Below, in pieces: positions 24,463 to 33,076 of a stretch of DNA of 64,000 nt. Both the position numbers and the translations under genes were made by a program. This stretch comes from Nonomuraea cypriaca (GTDB lineage: Bacteria > Actinomycetota > Actinomycetes > Streptosporangiales > Streptosporangiaceae), in the NCBI RefSeq assembly GCF_015645445.1, contig NZ_JADOGI010000013.1:22217-86216 (forward strand). The letters are read 5' to 3'. Numbering within the stretch: position 1 is the stretch's first letter; the number at the start of each line of letters is the position of its first letter. The notes beneath the pieces are model-generated. The model was not told the DNA's origin, ran no database searches, and saw only the letters and a program-made list of their open reading frames with translations.

Positions 24463-25445
24463 GATTTCGAATACACCCCTCGCTCGCCGAGCGCGTGCGC
24501 GACCCGGTTGGCCGCCAGGATGAGCAGCAGCCCGACCAGGCCCTTGAACAGCCCGGCCGCCGCGCCGTACCCGAGGTCGCCGGTACGCAGGCCGGACCAG
24601 TAGACGAACGTGTCGAACACCTCGGAAGCCTCGCTGCCGACGGCGCTGCGTTGCAGCATGAACTGTTCGAAGCCGACGTTCAGCGAGTCGCCGAGCCGCA
24701 GGATGAGCAGCAGGACGATCACCGGGCGCAGGCCGGGCAGCGTGATGTGCCACATGCGGCGCCATCGGCGGGCGCCGTCCACGGCCGCGGCCTCGTACAG
24801 GTTCGGGTCGATGGTGCTGAGGGCGGCCAGGAAGATGATCGCGCCCCAGCCGGCGTCCTTCCAGATCGTCTGGGAGGTGATGAGCAGGATGAACGTGTCG
24901 GAGTTCGTCATCCAGTCGAGGGCCTCGTACCCGCGCTCGCGCAGGAGCTGGGCCAGCAGTCCCGCGCCCCCGAACATCTGCTGGAAGATGGCCACGACCA
25001 GCACCCAGGAGAAGAAGAACGGCAGGTAGACGACACCCTGTACGAACGCCCGCAACTTGGCGGAGACGATGCTGTTCAGCAGCAGCGCCAGCATGATCGG
25101 CACGGGGAAGTAGAAGACGAGCTGGAAGGCGGTGATGGACAGGGTGTTCGCCATCGCCCGGAGGAACTGCTGGTCCTCGAAGAGCAGCGCGAAGTTGGTG
25201 AAGCCGATGATCGGGCTGCCCAGGATGCCGTCGACGTACGGGTCGTAGTCCTGGAAGGCGATGACGTTGCCGAGCGCCGGGACCCACCAGAATCCGGCGA
25301 CCACCAGCAGCATCGGCAGGTTCATCACCAGCAGCGGCCAGTCCCTGCGCAGCTTGGCCCGCCAGGAGGGCCCGGCCGGGCCGGGGGCCGTTCCCGGCGG
25401 GGGCGTGCCGCGCCGGATCGGTCTCCTGGCCGTCACGAGACCCAT
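24459..25445 (-). CDS. Sugar ABC transporter permease (LplB-like)
   Basis: 328 residues, ATG at 25445. A Pro-rich cytoplasmic N-terminus precedes the first helix (WPLLVMNLPMLLVVAGFWWV). The EAA loop is EAAAVDGARRWRRMWHITLP. The motifs AFQDYDPYVDGILGSP and GSEASEVFDTFVYWSGLRTG are characteristic of the LplB/polysaccharide-type permeases. It lies 30 bases after the binding-protein gene. No ATPase gene accompanies the set. Confidence 0.92.
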   Translation of the reverse strand: MGLVTARRPIRRGTPPPGTAPGPAGPSWRAKLRRDWPLLVMNLPMLLVVAGFWWVPALGNVIAFQDYDPYVDGILGSPIIGFTNFALLFEDQQFLRAMANTLSITAFQLVFYFPVPIMLALLLNSIVSAKLRAFVQGVVYLPFFFSWVLVVAIFQQMFGGAGLLAQLLRERGYEALDWMTNSDTFILLITSQTIWKDAGWGAIIFLAALSTIDPNLYEAAAVDGARRWRRMWHITLPGLRPVIVLLLILRLGDSLNVGFEQFMLQRSAVGSEASEVFDTFVYWSGLRTGDLGYGAAAGLFKGLVGLLLILAANRVAHALGERGVYSKS

Positions 25446-25475
25446 GAGAGGCTCCCCGGGGTCATGAAAAGCTCC

Positions 25476-27116
25476 TCACAGTCGGCCGTTCTCCCGCGCG
25501 ACCTTCATGTAGAACTCCCGCGCCTCGTTCCCGCCCTGCTCCTGCCAGTCCTTGACGATGCTGGGCCACTCGGACACGGGACGCTTGCCGCGGAAGATCT
25601 CCTGCATCTTGTCCTCGGTGGGCGTGACCAGGCCCGCCATCTTGGCCGGCCGCTCCACCCGGATCCCCACGAACGGGTCGTTCTCCAGGAGCTTCGAGGC
25701 GGTGGTCGACCAGTCCCACAGGCCCTGGACGAGGCCCTCGTACTGGCTCATCGCGTTGGCGTTCGGGCGGCCGGCCAGGAACAGGTACGTCGGCGCGACC
25801 TCCTTGCGCCCCAGCGCGGTCTGCTTGACCTTGCCGTCCTCGACGTCGTAGTGCTCGCCCTCGACGCCGTTGTTGACCAGTTCGTACTCCTGCGTGCCGA
25901 ACGGCGCCGAGCACCAGTTGGCCAGCGCCAGCAGTTCGCGGGTGCGGGCGTCGCCGAGTCCCTTCTTGATGAAGCAGAACATGCTGGCGGGGTCGTTGCG
26001 CCACATGATGGGCGTGCCGCCTGGCTTGGCCGGGTAGGGGGCGACGATTTGCTGATCGAAGTCGGGGTTGTCGGGCTGGAAGCGGCCCAGGTTCTCGTGC
26101 CAGGAGCCGAGTCCGTCCCGGTAGATGACCATCTGGCCGCTGCCGAAGATGCCCTTGTTGTCGGCGTCCTTGTTGGCCACGACGTCGGGGTGGATGTAGC
26201 CGGCGTCGAAGAGCTTGGTGAGGAACTCGATCGACGCGATCCACTCGGGGGTCTCGTACTTGTACTCGAGCGTGCCGTCGCTCTTCTTGCGCCACTCGCG
26301 CGGCGCGCCGAAGGCCCGCTGGAGCTCCTGGTCCATGCCGCCGCCGAACGCCCAGCGCTGCTTCTTCGCGTCGGTGATGGCCTTGCCGAGCGCGACCAGG
26401 TCCTCGGCGCTCTTGGGGTGCTCCAGGCCCAGCTCAGCGAGGATGTCCTGGCGGACGAACGTGGCGAACGGGAACGGGTCGTTCTGCCAGGGGATGCCGT
26501 GCAGGACGCCGCCGAAGACGCCGTACTGCCAGGCCGCGGTGTCGTAGTTGGCCAGCATCGGGAACTCCTTGGCCTTGTCCCCGGCCAGGTAGGGCGACAG
26601 GTCGGCGAAGAGCGTGTTGGCCGCCTGGGTGAAGCGGGCGAGCTTGATGAGCTCCCATTCGGGCACCTGGAGCATCTCGGGCACGTCGCCGCTGGCCAGC
26701 AGGGTGCTCAGTTTCTGCCCGTACGTGTTGCCGTCAGAGATGTTGAACCGGACGGCGCCCCCGAGACGCTTGTTGACGGTGTCGTAGTAGGAGTTGTCGC
26801 CCAGGCCCGGTGGCACGGTGCCCCACAGCGGCGTCATCGCGGTCACCTCCTTGCCGCTGGTCAGCGGCTTGGTGGTGATGGCCTGCACCATCGTGGCCGG
26901 ACGCGTGAGGAAGCCGGGCTGGACGAACTCGCTGCCGGGCAGGTCCGGGCTGAGCCCGGGGATCTCGAACGGGACCCGCGTCGGCACCAGGCTCTTCAGC
27001 TTGTCGGCAGCCACGGCGGTGCCCTTGGACACGGTCCTCTTCTCAGCGCAGCCCGCTACCAGAACGCTCGCACCGACGAGGCCGAGGAACCCGCGGCGAG
27101 TCGTGTTGATCGGCAT
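25476..27116 (-). CDS. Large substrate-binding lipoprotein of the LplB/LplC-type importer (Tat signal)
   Basis: 546 residues, ATG at 27116. The N-terminus NTTRRGFLGLVGASVLVAGC combines a twin-arginine motif with a lipobox Cys, so it is exported folded and anchored. The size and motifs (VPEWELIKLARFTQ, YGIPW-like HGIPWQNDPFPFATF, MVIYRDGLGSWHENL, APTYLFLAGRPNANAM) fit the long binding proteins paired with LplB/YtcP permeases, which bind larger oligosaccharides than the CUT1 protein at 12845. The leader contains two strong hairpins and operator site 3. Probably induced by xyloglucan fragments (inference). Confidence 0.9.
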   Translation of the reverse strand: MPINTTRRGFLGLVGASVLVAGCAEKRTVSKGTAVAADKLKSLVPTRVPFEIPGLSPDLPGSEFVQPGFLTRPATMVQAITTKPLTSGKEVTAMTPLWGTVPPGLGDNSYYDTVNKRLGGAVRFNISDGNTYGQKLSTLLASGDVPEMLQVPEWELIKLARFTQAANTLFADLSPYLAGDKAKEFPMLANYDTAAWQYGVFGGVLHGIPWQNDPFPFATFVRQDILAELGLEHPKSAEDLVALGKAITDAKKQRWAFGGGMDQELQRAFGAPREWRKKSDGTLEYKYETPEWIASIEFLTKLFDAGYIHPDVVANKDADNKGIFGSGQMVIYRDGLGSWHENLGRFQPDNPDFDQQIVAPYPAKPGGTPIMWRNDPASMFCFIKKGLGDARTRELLALANWCSAPFGTQEYELVNNGVEGEHYDVEDGKVKQTALGRKEVAPTYLFLAGRPNANAMSQYEGLVQGLWDWSTTASKLLENDPFVGIRVERPAKMAGLVTPTEDKMQEIFRGKRPVSEWPSIVKDWQEQGGNEAREFYMKVARENGRL

Positions 27117-27138
27117 GGCTCGCTCCCTTCTCCGAGTA

Positions 27139-27153
27139 GGGGGCGAAGCCCCC
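27139..27153 (-). other. Leader hairpin 1 of the binding-protein mRNA
   Basis: GGGGGC-GAA-GCCCCC, a 6-bp G/C stem with a triloop, 23 bases upstream of the ATG. A longer copy lies at 27201-27223. Confidence 0.7.
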
Positions 27154-27200
27154 GAGGTGTGGGTCTTGGTGTTGGGTGTTGGTTGTCTTTTCTGGGGGTG

Positions 27201-27223
27201 CTTGGGGGGCGAAGCCCCCCAAG
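27201..27223 (-). other. Leader hairpin 2 of the binding-protein mRNA
   Basis: CTTGGGGGGC-GAA-GCCCCCCAAG, a perfect 10-bp stem with the same triloop as hairpin 1, just downstream of the predicted transcription start. It may stabilise the 5' end or act in attenuation. Confidence 0.7.
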
Positions 27224-27230
27224 GGGCCTT

Positions 27231-27263
27231 TATAGTTAGTTGGTATTGCGACCAAACAAATTA
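27231..27263 (-). promoter_or_regulatory. Promoter with operator site 3 before the binding-protein gene
   Basis: On the minus strand TTTGGT, 16 bases, TATAAA forms a promoter. The operator TTGGT-N6-ACCAAAC (27240-27257, plus strand) overlaps its -35 to spacer. The core TTGGT-N6-ACCAA is a perfect inverted repeat, the best of the three sites, and it lies next to the ROK gene. Confidence 0.7.
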
Positions 27264-27452
27264 GTAGACTGTGACCGCAGCCACAAGGGACCGGCATGGT
27301 CACAGGTTGGTGCCGATGCGAAATCCGCGATGCGGACTGCCGCTATGGCGCCGACCGGACAAGACGGCCCGGCGGCGGTCCGGCCGAGGTTGGTGAAGGG
27401 AGCCCGCGATGCGGCATGCTGGGATCATCTCTTGGCGGGAACGGGGCTGATA

Positions 27453-28664
27453 TTGATCACTTCTACGACCGGCCCGCAGCCGGCCGACTTCGCCGACGTC
27501 CGGGCCACGAACCTCGCGGTCGTGCTCCGGTTCGTCCGCGAGCACGCGCCCTGCTCGCGGGCCGGCATCGCCGCCTCCACGGGGCTCAACAAGGCGACGG
27601 TGTCGAGCCTGGTCGCGGACCTCATCGACCGGCGGCTGGTGCGTGAGACGGGGTTGACCGAGAACCGGGTGGGGAGGCCCGCCACGATGCTGGTCCTGGA
27701 CGGCTCACCGTACGCGGCGATCGGGGTCCAGATCGACGCGGACTCCGTGTCGGCCGTGGCCACCGACCTCGCGGGGGAGCGGCTGCTGACCTGGCGACGC
27801 GCGTTCTCCGGCGGCGACTCCGTCAACCAGGGCGTGGCCGGCATCGGCGCGATCGTCAGGCGCGTGGTCAACCGCATGGCCAAGGAGGAGCGCCAGGTCC
27901 TCGGCCTGGCCGTGGCCGTGCCAGGCCTGGTCGACGCGCAGGGCGCCGTACGCCACGCGCCCAGCCTCGGCTGGCACGACGCCGACCTCGCCGGCGACCT
28001 GACCAAGGCGCTGCGCGACCCCGGCTTCCCCATCCAGGTCGACAACGACGCCAACCTCGCGGCCCTGGCCGAGCAGCGTTTCGGCGCCCACGCCGGCGCC
28101 GGCGACCTGATCTACCTCACCGGCGAGCCGGGCGTCGGCGCCGGGATCATCCTGGACGGGCGGCTGCGCCGCGGCGGCCTCGGCTACAGCGGCGAGATCG
28201 GCCACGTGCAGCTCGACCCCGTGGGCCCCGCGTGCCACTGCGGCCGGCGCGGCTGCCTGGAGGCCATGGCCGGCATCGGCGCCGTGCTGGGCAGGACCCC
28301 CGAGCCCGCCGAGGTCCAGCTCGAGATCGAGGAGACCGTACGCCTCGCGCGGGCCGGCGACGCCCGCACCCTGGCCAGGTTCGAGTCGGCCGGCCGCAAC
28401 CTGGGCAGGGGCGTGGCCATCCTCGCCAACCTGCTCAACCCCGAGGTGGTGATCCTCGGCGACCACTACGTCCCGCTCGCGCCCTGGCTGCTCCCCGCGG
28501 TCCGCGACGAGCTGGACGAGCGCGTCATCGCCGCCGGAGCGGGCGGATGCCAGGTCGTGGCCTCGACGCTGGGCCACGACGCGGCCGCGCTCGGAGGCGC
28601 CGCGAGGGTGCTCGACTCCGTCGACTCGGGAAGATTGCCGGGAGGATTGTCGCGAATCCCTTGA
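27453..28664 (+). CDS. ROK family transcriptional regulator (NagC/XylR type)
   Basis: 403 residues from TTG 27453; the start is uncertain, since in-frame codons run on to 27240 with no good site. The winged helix HAPCSRAGIAASTGLNKATV and SSLVADLIDRRLVRE is followed by a sugar-kinase-like ROK domain: VGVQIDADSVSAVATDLAGE, LAVAVPGLVDAQGAVRHAP, VDNDANLAALAEQRFGAH, and the zinc site GHVQLDPVGPACHCGRRGCL. Such proteins release DNA when they bind a sugar. It is divergent from the second importer and in front of GH3/lacI. I infer it reads the three TTGGT-N6-ACCAAAC-type sites and so governs GH31-ABC-GH3, GH74 and the second importer. Confidence 0.88.
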   Translation: MITSTTGPQPADFADVRATNLAVVLRFVREHAPCSRAGIAASTGLNKATVSSLVADLIDRRLVRETGLTENRVGRPATMLVLDGSPYAAIGVQIDADSVSAVATDLAGERLLTWRRAFSGGDSVNQGVAGIGAIVRRVVNRMAKEERQVLGLAVAVPGLVDAQGAVRHAPSLGWHDADLAGDLTKALRDPGFPIQVDNDANLAALAEQRFGAHAGAGDLIYLTGEPGVGAGIILDGRLRRGGLGYSGEIGHVQLDPVGPACHCGRRGCLEAMAGIGAVLGRTPEPAEVQLEIEETVRLARAGDARTLARFESAGRNLGRGVAILANLLNPEVVILGDHYVPLAPWLLPAVRDELDERVIAAGAGGCQVVASTLGHDAAALGGAARVLDSVDSGRLPGGLSRIP

Positions 28665-28734
28665 CCTTGGTCACGAGGAAGTGCACCCTTCAGTCAACCC
28701 ACCGAAATGTCCGCGTAACTTCCCCAGGCCGGTC

Positions 28735-28750
28735 GTCGAAGCGCTTCGAC
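28735..28750. promoter_or_regulatory. LacI-type operator before the cytoplasmic GH3
   Basis: GTCGAAGCGCTTCGAC is a perfect 16-bp palindrome with the AGCGCT centre typical of LacI-family sites such as the CebR box of streptomycetes. It lies 18 bases before the GH3 start, whose operon ends with a LacI-family gene, so autoregulation is likely. Confidence 0.7.
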
Positions 28751-28768
28751 ACTCTCAGAGGGATGATG

Positions 28769-31531
28769 ATGCACGAATCCTTCCGCGACCCAGCGGTCCC
28801 GCTTCCCGACCGGATCGACGACCTGATGAGCAGGCTCACACTCGACGAGAAGATCGGCCTGCTGCACCAGTACCAGGCGCCGGTCGAGCGGCTGGGCCTC
28901 GGCGCGTTCCGCACCGGCACCGAGGCCCTGCACGGCCTGGCCTGGCTCGGCCCGGCCACCGTGTTCCCGCAGGCCGTCGGGCTGGCCTCGACGTGGGACC
29001 CGGAGCTGGTGCGCAGGGTGGGCGAGGCCACCAGCGACGAGGTGCTCGCCTTCCACCACAAGGACCCGGCGGGCGCGGGTCTCAACGTGTGGGCGCCCGT
29101 GGTCAACCCACTGCGCGACCCCCGGTGGGGGCGGAACGAGGAGGGCTACTCGGAGGACCCGTGGCTCACCGGCCTCATGGCCACGGCCTACGCCCACGGG
29201 CTTCGTGGGAGCGCTCCCGGCGTTCTCAAGACGGCTCCGACGCTCAAGCACTTCCTCGCCTACAACAACGAGACCGACCGCTGCACGACCTCCAGCGGGC
29301 TGCCGCCGAGGGTGCTGTGGGAGTACGAGCTGCCCGCCTTCAGACCGGCCGTCGAGCAGGGCGCGGCGGTGGCCGTGATGCCGTCGTACAACCTGGTCAA
29401 CGGGCGGCCCGCGCACCTCAGCCCGCTGATCGGGCAGGTCTTGCGCGCCTGGGCGCCCGACCTCCTCGTCGTCAGCGACGCGTACGCGCCGGCCAACCTG
29501 ACCGCGTTGCAGGGCTACCACGAGACGCTGCCCGAGGCGTACGCGCACGCGGTCAAGGCCGGGCTGGACAGCTTCACCCAGGACGACGACCGCTCTGAGG
29601 CCACCCTCGGCCACCTGCGCACGGCGCTCACCCAGGGCCTGCTGGCCGAGTCCGACGTCGACACGGCCGTGCGGCACGCGTTGTCGCTCAGGTTCAGGCT
29701 GGGCGAGTTCGACCCGGCGACGCCGTACGACGACATCACCGACGGCGTGGTCAACTGCCCCGAGCACCAGGCGCTGGCCAGGGAGGCGGCGCGGCGCTCG
29801 TTCGTGCTGCTGAGGAACGACGGGCTGCTGCCGCTCGACGAGAGCGTCACCAGGGTCGCGGTGATCGGGCAACTCGGCGACGCGCTGATGGAGGACTGGT
29901 ACAGCGGCACCTTGCCCTACGCCGTCACCGCCCGCGCCGGGCTGGCCGAGCGTTGCGAGACGATCTTCTGTGAGGCCGTGGACCGAGTGACGCTGACCTC
30001 CGAGGCCGGTCCCGTGGCGGCCGACCCGGCGGGCGGGCCGCTGCGCGTGGGGGCGTCCGAGGCGGGCGCGTTCGACCTGTTCGACTGGGGCGGCGGTGCC
30101 TATGCGCTGCGGGCGGTGGTGACCGGGCGGTTCGTGTCCGCGGACGACCTGACGCTGGTGAACGACCAGCCGGGGCCGAACGGGTGGGAGGTGCGGCAGA
30201 CGTTCCGGATGGAGGAGCGTCCGCGCGGCACGCTTGCCCTGCGGCACATCTCCACCGGCCGCTACGTCGGCGCGGGCGAGGACGGCGTGCTGCGCCTGGT
30301 GGACGACGCCGACCAGGCCGTGTGGCTGGCCATGGACGTGGTCAGGAGCGGCACCGAGCAGGCCGCCAGGGCAGCCGCGGGCGCCGACGTGGCGGTCGTG
30401 GTGGCCGGCGACCATCCCCTCGTGAACGGCCGGGAGACCGAGGACCGCATGACGCTGGCCCTCGCCGCCGCCCAGGACGCCGTGGTGGGGGCGGTGCGCG
30501 CGGCGAACCCGCGTACCGTCCTGGTGCTCACCAGCGGCTACCCGCTCACCTGGACCGACGACGACCTGCCCGCCGTGGTGTGGTCCGCGCACGGCGGCCA
30601 GGAGTACGGCCACGCCCTGGCCGAGATCCTCTTCGGCGACGCCGACCCCGAGGGCCGCCTCACCCAGACGTGGTACCGCTCCGAGCAGGAGCTGCCCGAC
30701 CTGCTCGACTACGACATCATCGCCTCCGACGCCACCTACCTGTACTTCCGCGGCCTCCCGCTGCACCCCTTCGGCCACGGCCTCAGCTACACCACGTTCG
30801 AGTACGCCGACCTGCGCGTACGCCTGGCCGACGGCGTGCTGCACGCCGAGGTAACGGTCACGAACACGGGATCGCGGGACGGCGTCGAAGTCGTCCAGTT
30901 CTACACCCACCAGCAGCGCTCCCGCGTCAAGCAGCCGCTACGCCGCCTGCGCGGCTTCGAGAAGGTACGCCTCGCGCCCGGCGAGAGCCGTACGGTCACG
31001 CTGACGCTGCCCGTCTCCGAGCTGGCGTTCTGGGACGTGACGAGGAGCAGGTTCGTCGTGGAGAGCGCGCCGCATCAGCTCATGGCCGGCCGCAGCGCCA
31101 CCGACCTGCGCCTGCGCGCCCGCTTCGACGTCGAGGGCGAGACCATCCCGCCCCGCTCCGGCCTGCTGCGCGGCGCCGAGCACGACGAGTACGACGCGAT
31201 CACGTTCGTGGACGAGACCAAGGTGGACGGCGACGCCGTCCGGTCCTGCGCGGAGGGCGCCTGGATCCTGTTCAGGCAGGTGGACCTGACCGGCAGCATG
31301 ACCTGCGTGGCCACGGCGGGCAGCGCGGAGGGCGGCATGATCACCGTCCGCCTCGGCGACCCGCTCTACGGCCAGGTCATCGGCGCCTTCCCGGTGCCCA
31401 GGACCGAGCGCTACGCCTACCACACCGGCACGGCCTCGCTCGCGGCCGTGGACGGCGTACATGATCTCTACGTGGTGTTCGAGAACGACGGTGTGACGCT
31501 GGCCGCGCTCGACTTCGGAGCCGGCGCTTGA
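28769..31531 (+). CDS. Cytoplasmic GH3 beta-glycosidase with trefoil-like insert and CBM6-like domain
   Basis: 920 residues. Three ATG codons stand in a row (28763, 28766, 28769); the AGAGGG site is best spaced for the third. There is no signal peptide. The nucleophile is Asp about 237 in LVVSDAYAPANL. The domain order matches the secreted GH3 at 15833: barrel, sandwich with an insert (ALRHISTGRYVGAGEDG; FVSADDLTLVNDQPG), Fn3-like part (AEVTVTNTGSRDGVEVVQFY) and a CBM6-like end (AYHTGTASLAAVDGVHDLYV). It most likely trims non-reducing glucose or xylose from imported oligosaccharides, alternating with the GH31 enzyme. The LacI gene starts inside its stop codon. Confidence 0.9.
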   Translation: MHESFRDPAVPLPDRIDDLMSRLTLDEKIGLLHQYQAPVERLGLGAFRTGTEALHGLAWLGPATVFPQAVGLASTWDPELVRRVGEATSDEVLAFHHKDPAGAGLNVWAPVVNPLRDPRWGRNEEGYSEDPWLTGLMATAYAHGLRGSAPGVLKTAPTLKHFLAYNNETDRCTTSSGLPPRVLWEYELPAFRPAVEQGAAVAVMPSYNLVNGRPAHLSPLIGQVLRAWAPDLLVVSDAYAPANLTALQGYHETLPEAYAHAVKAGLDSFTQDDDRSEATLGHLRTALTQGLLAESDVDTAVRHALSLRFRLGEFDPATPYDDITDGVVNCPEHQALAREAARRSFVLLRNDGLLPLDESVTRVAVIGQLGDALMEDWYSGTLPYAVTARAGLAERCETIFCEAVDRVTLTSEAGPVAADPAGGPLRVGASEAGAFDLFDWGGGAYALRAVVTGRFVSADDLTLVNDQPGPNGWEVRQTFRMEERPRGTLALRHISTGRYVGAGEDGVLRLVDDADQAVWLAMDVVRSGTEQAARAAAGADVAVVVAGDHPLVNGRETEDRMTLALAAAQDAVVGAVRAANPRTVLVLTSGYPLTWTDDDLPAVVWSAHGGQEYGHALAEILFGDADPEGRLTQTWYRSEQELPDLLDYDIIASDATYLYFRGLPLHPFGHGLSYTTFEYADLRVRLADGVLHAEVTVTNTGSRDGVEVVQFYTHQQRSRVKQPLRRLRGFEKVRLAPGESRTVTLTLPVSELAFWDVTRSRFVVESAPHQLMAGRSATDLRLRARFDVEGETIPPRSGLLRGAEHDEYDAITFVDETKVDGDAVRSCAEGAWILFRQVDLTGSMTCVATAGSAEGGMITVRLGDPLYGQVIGAFPVPRTERYAYHTGTASLAAVDGVHDLYVVFENDGVTLAALDFGAGA

Positions 31532-32532
31532 GCGGGCGCACGGTCACGATCTCCGACGTCGCCAGGCACGCGGGCGTGGCCGTCAGCACGGTCTCGTACG
31601 TGCTCAGCGGCAAGCGGACGATCTCGGCCGAGACCAGGCGGCGGGTGCTCGACAGCGTCAGCGCGCTCGGCTACCACCCCAACGCCGGCGCCCGCGCCCT
31701 GGCCAGCAAGCGCTCCAACGTGATCGCGCTGGTGCTGCCGCTGCGCGCGGGCATGCACGTGCCCGTCCTGATGCGCTTCGCCAGCGCGGTCGTCACCGCC
31801 GCCCGCCGCTTCGACCACGACGTGCTGCTGCTGACCGCCGACGAGGGCACCGCGGGCATCCGGCGGGTGGCCGCGAGCGCCCTGGTGGACGCGCTGGTCC
31901 TCATGGACGTCGAACTGGACGACCGCCGCGTGCCGCTGCTGCGCGAGCTGGCCGAGCCCAGCGTCCTCATCGGCTTCCCCGCCGAGCCCGCCGGGCTGAC
32001 CTGCGTGGACCTCGACTTCGCGGCCGCCGGCGCGCGCTGCGTCGAGCACCTGGCCGAGCGCGGTCACGAGGAGATCGCGCTGCTCGGGGCCCCGTCCGTG
32101 GTGTACGAGCGCGGGACCGGATTCGCCCGGCGCACCCGGGAGGGGTTCGTCGCGGCGGTGGACGCGCACGGGCTGGGGGGCGTGGCGCTGCCCTGCGAGG
32201 AGACGTTCGACGAGGTGTACGAGACCGTACGCGACCTGCTCCTCGACCGCCCCTCCCTGTCCGGCCTGGTCGTGCACAACGAGGCGGCGGTCGGCCACGT
32301 GCTGGCGGCACTGCGCCAGCTGGGCCGCCGGGTGCCGCGCGACGTGGCCGTGATCGCGATCTGCCCCGACGACGTGGCCGAGCGCGCAGGTCCGCCGCTC
32401 ACCTCGGTGCTGATCCCGGCGGAGGAGGTGGGCAGGGAGGCCGTGCGGCTGGTCATGGACAAGCTGGAGGGCCGTACGGTGCCGGACTCCACCCTCCTCA
32501 CCCCGCTCCTCGCCGTCCGCTCCAGCACCTGA
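31528..32532 (+). CDS. LacI family transcriptional regulator
   Basis: 334 residues, TTG start overlapping the GH3 TGA (TTGA). The N-terminal HTH and hinge helix are standard: VTISDVARHAGVAVSTVSYV, LSGKRTISAETRRRVLDSV, LGYHPNAGARALASKRSNVI. The sugar-binding core follows (GLVVHNEAAVGHVLAALRQL, ISTVLIP-like LTSVLIPAEEVGREAV). Coupling to GH3 and the palindrome at 28735 point to local control of this two-gene operon by an intracellular sugar such as a glucoside or xyloside. Confidence 0.93.
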   Translation: MSGRTVTISDVARHAGVAVSTVSYVLSGKRTISAETRRRVLDSVSALGYHPNAGARALASKRSNVIALVLPLRAGMHVPVLMRFASAVVTAARRFDHDVLLLTADEGTAGIRRVAASALVDALVLMDVELDDRRVPLLRELAEPSVLIGFPAEPAGLTCVDLDFAAAGARCVEHLAERGHEEIALLGAPSVVYERGTGFARRTREGFVAAVDAHGLGGVALPCEETFDEVYETVRDLLLDRPSLSGLVVHNEAAVGHVLAALRQLGRRVPRDVAVIAICPDDVAERAGPPLTSVLIPAEEVGREAVRLVMDKLEGRTVPDSTLLTPLLAVRSST

Positions 32533-32666
32533 CCCGGAAACACCCAAGTTTGCGGAAGGTAATCATTCGAGAACTCAGGGTGCGCTAATTCTGTCGGTTA
32601 TTTAGCCGTATGTGGTTCAGTGTCCTTTTCCTCGGGCAGGCAGCCGAAGGCGAAGGAGGGAACTGT

Positions 32667-33071
32667 ATGAGTGTGCAACCGGCGGCTACCAGTCAGGTGG
32701 CCGGGCGTCCGTCACCGACAGGCTTGGCCGACGTCATCGACACGATCCTCGACAAGGGTCTCGTGATCGATGCCTATGTCAGGGTCTCGCTCGTCGGCAT
32801 CGAGATTCTGACGATCGACGCCCGCGTCGTCGTGGCCAGTGTGGACACCTACCTGCGTTTCGCCGAGGCCGCCAACCGGCTGGACATGTCCGAGACCGGT
32901 GAGCAGGGCCTGCCCGAAGTCCTGGAGCAGACGAAGGGCACTCCGAGCGTGGACAAGACGAAGAAGGTGGTCCAGGGAGTGCTGGAGGCGGCCGACGAGA
33001 AGCTCACCGATCTCGCCGACCAGGCCGCGGAGACGCGCCAGAAGGCACCCAGGAAGCAGAGGGAAGAGTAA
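32667..33071 (+). CDS. gvpA: Gas vesicle structural protein GvpA
   Basis: 134 residues, ATG 32667 with GAAGGAGGG upstream. The core ([55 protein letters not shown]) is the amphipathic shell-forming GvpA fold. The Lys/Glu-rich tail of about 55 residues is longer than in cyanobacterial GvpA but usual in actinomycetes. It is first in an eight-gene operon. About 130 bases upstream, after lacI, are comparatively AT-rich and should hold the promoter. Confidence 0.95.
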   Translation: MSVQPAATSQVAGRPSPTGLADVIDTILDKGLVIDAYVRVSLVGIEILTIDARVVVASVDTYLRFAEAANRLDMSETGEQGLPEVLEQTKGTPSVDKTKKVVQGVLEAADEKLTDLADQAAETRQKAPRKQREE

Positions 33072-33076
33072 GCGAG

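Larger units (their letters stand above)
27117..27452. other. Divergent intergenic region between binding protein and ROK regulator
   Basis: About 335 bases. From left to right it holds the ribosome site of the minus-strand gene, leader hairpin 1, leader hairpin 2, a minus-strand promoter with operator site 3, and the upstream region of the ROK gene. Frames that cross it lack support. Confidence 0.6.

Noticed and set aside
27043..27303. 86-codon minus-strand frame spanning the importer leader
   Set aside because: It crosses the predicted promoter and both hairpins and overlaps the real start of the binding protein; no sign of coding selection.
28232..28768. Extension of the cytoplasmic GH3 upstream by 179 codons
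   Set aside because: The upstream part overlaps the ROK gene in another frame, lacks GH3 homology and would read through the LacI operator.
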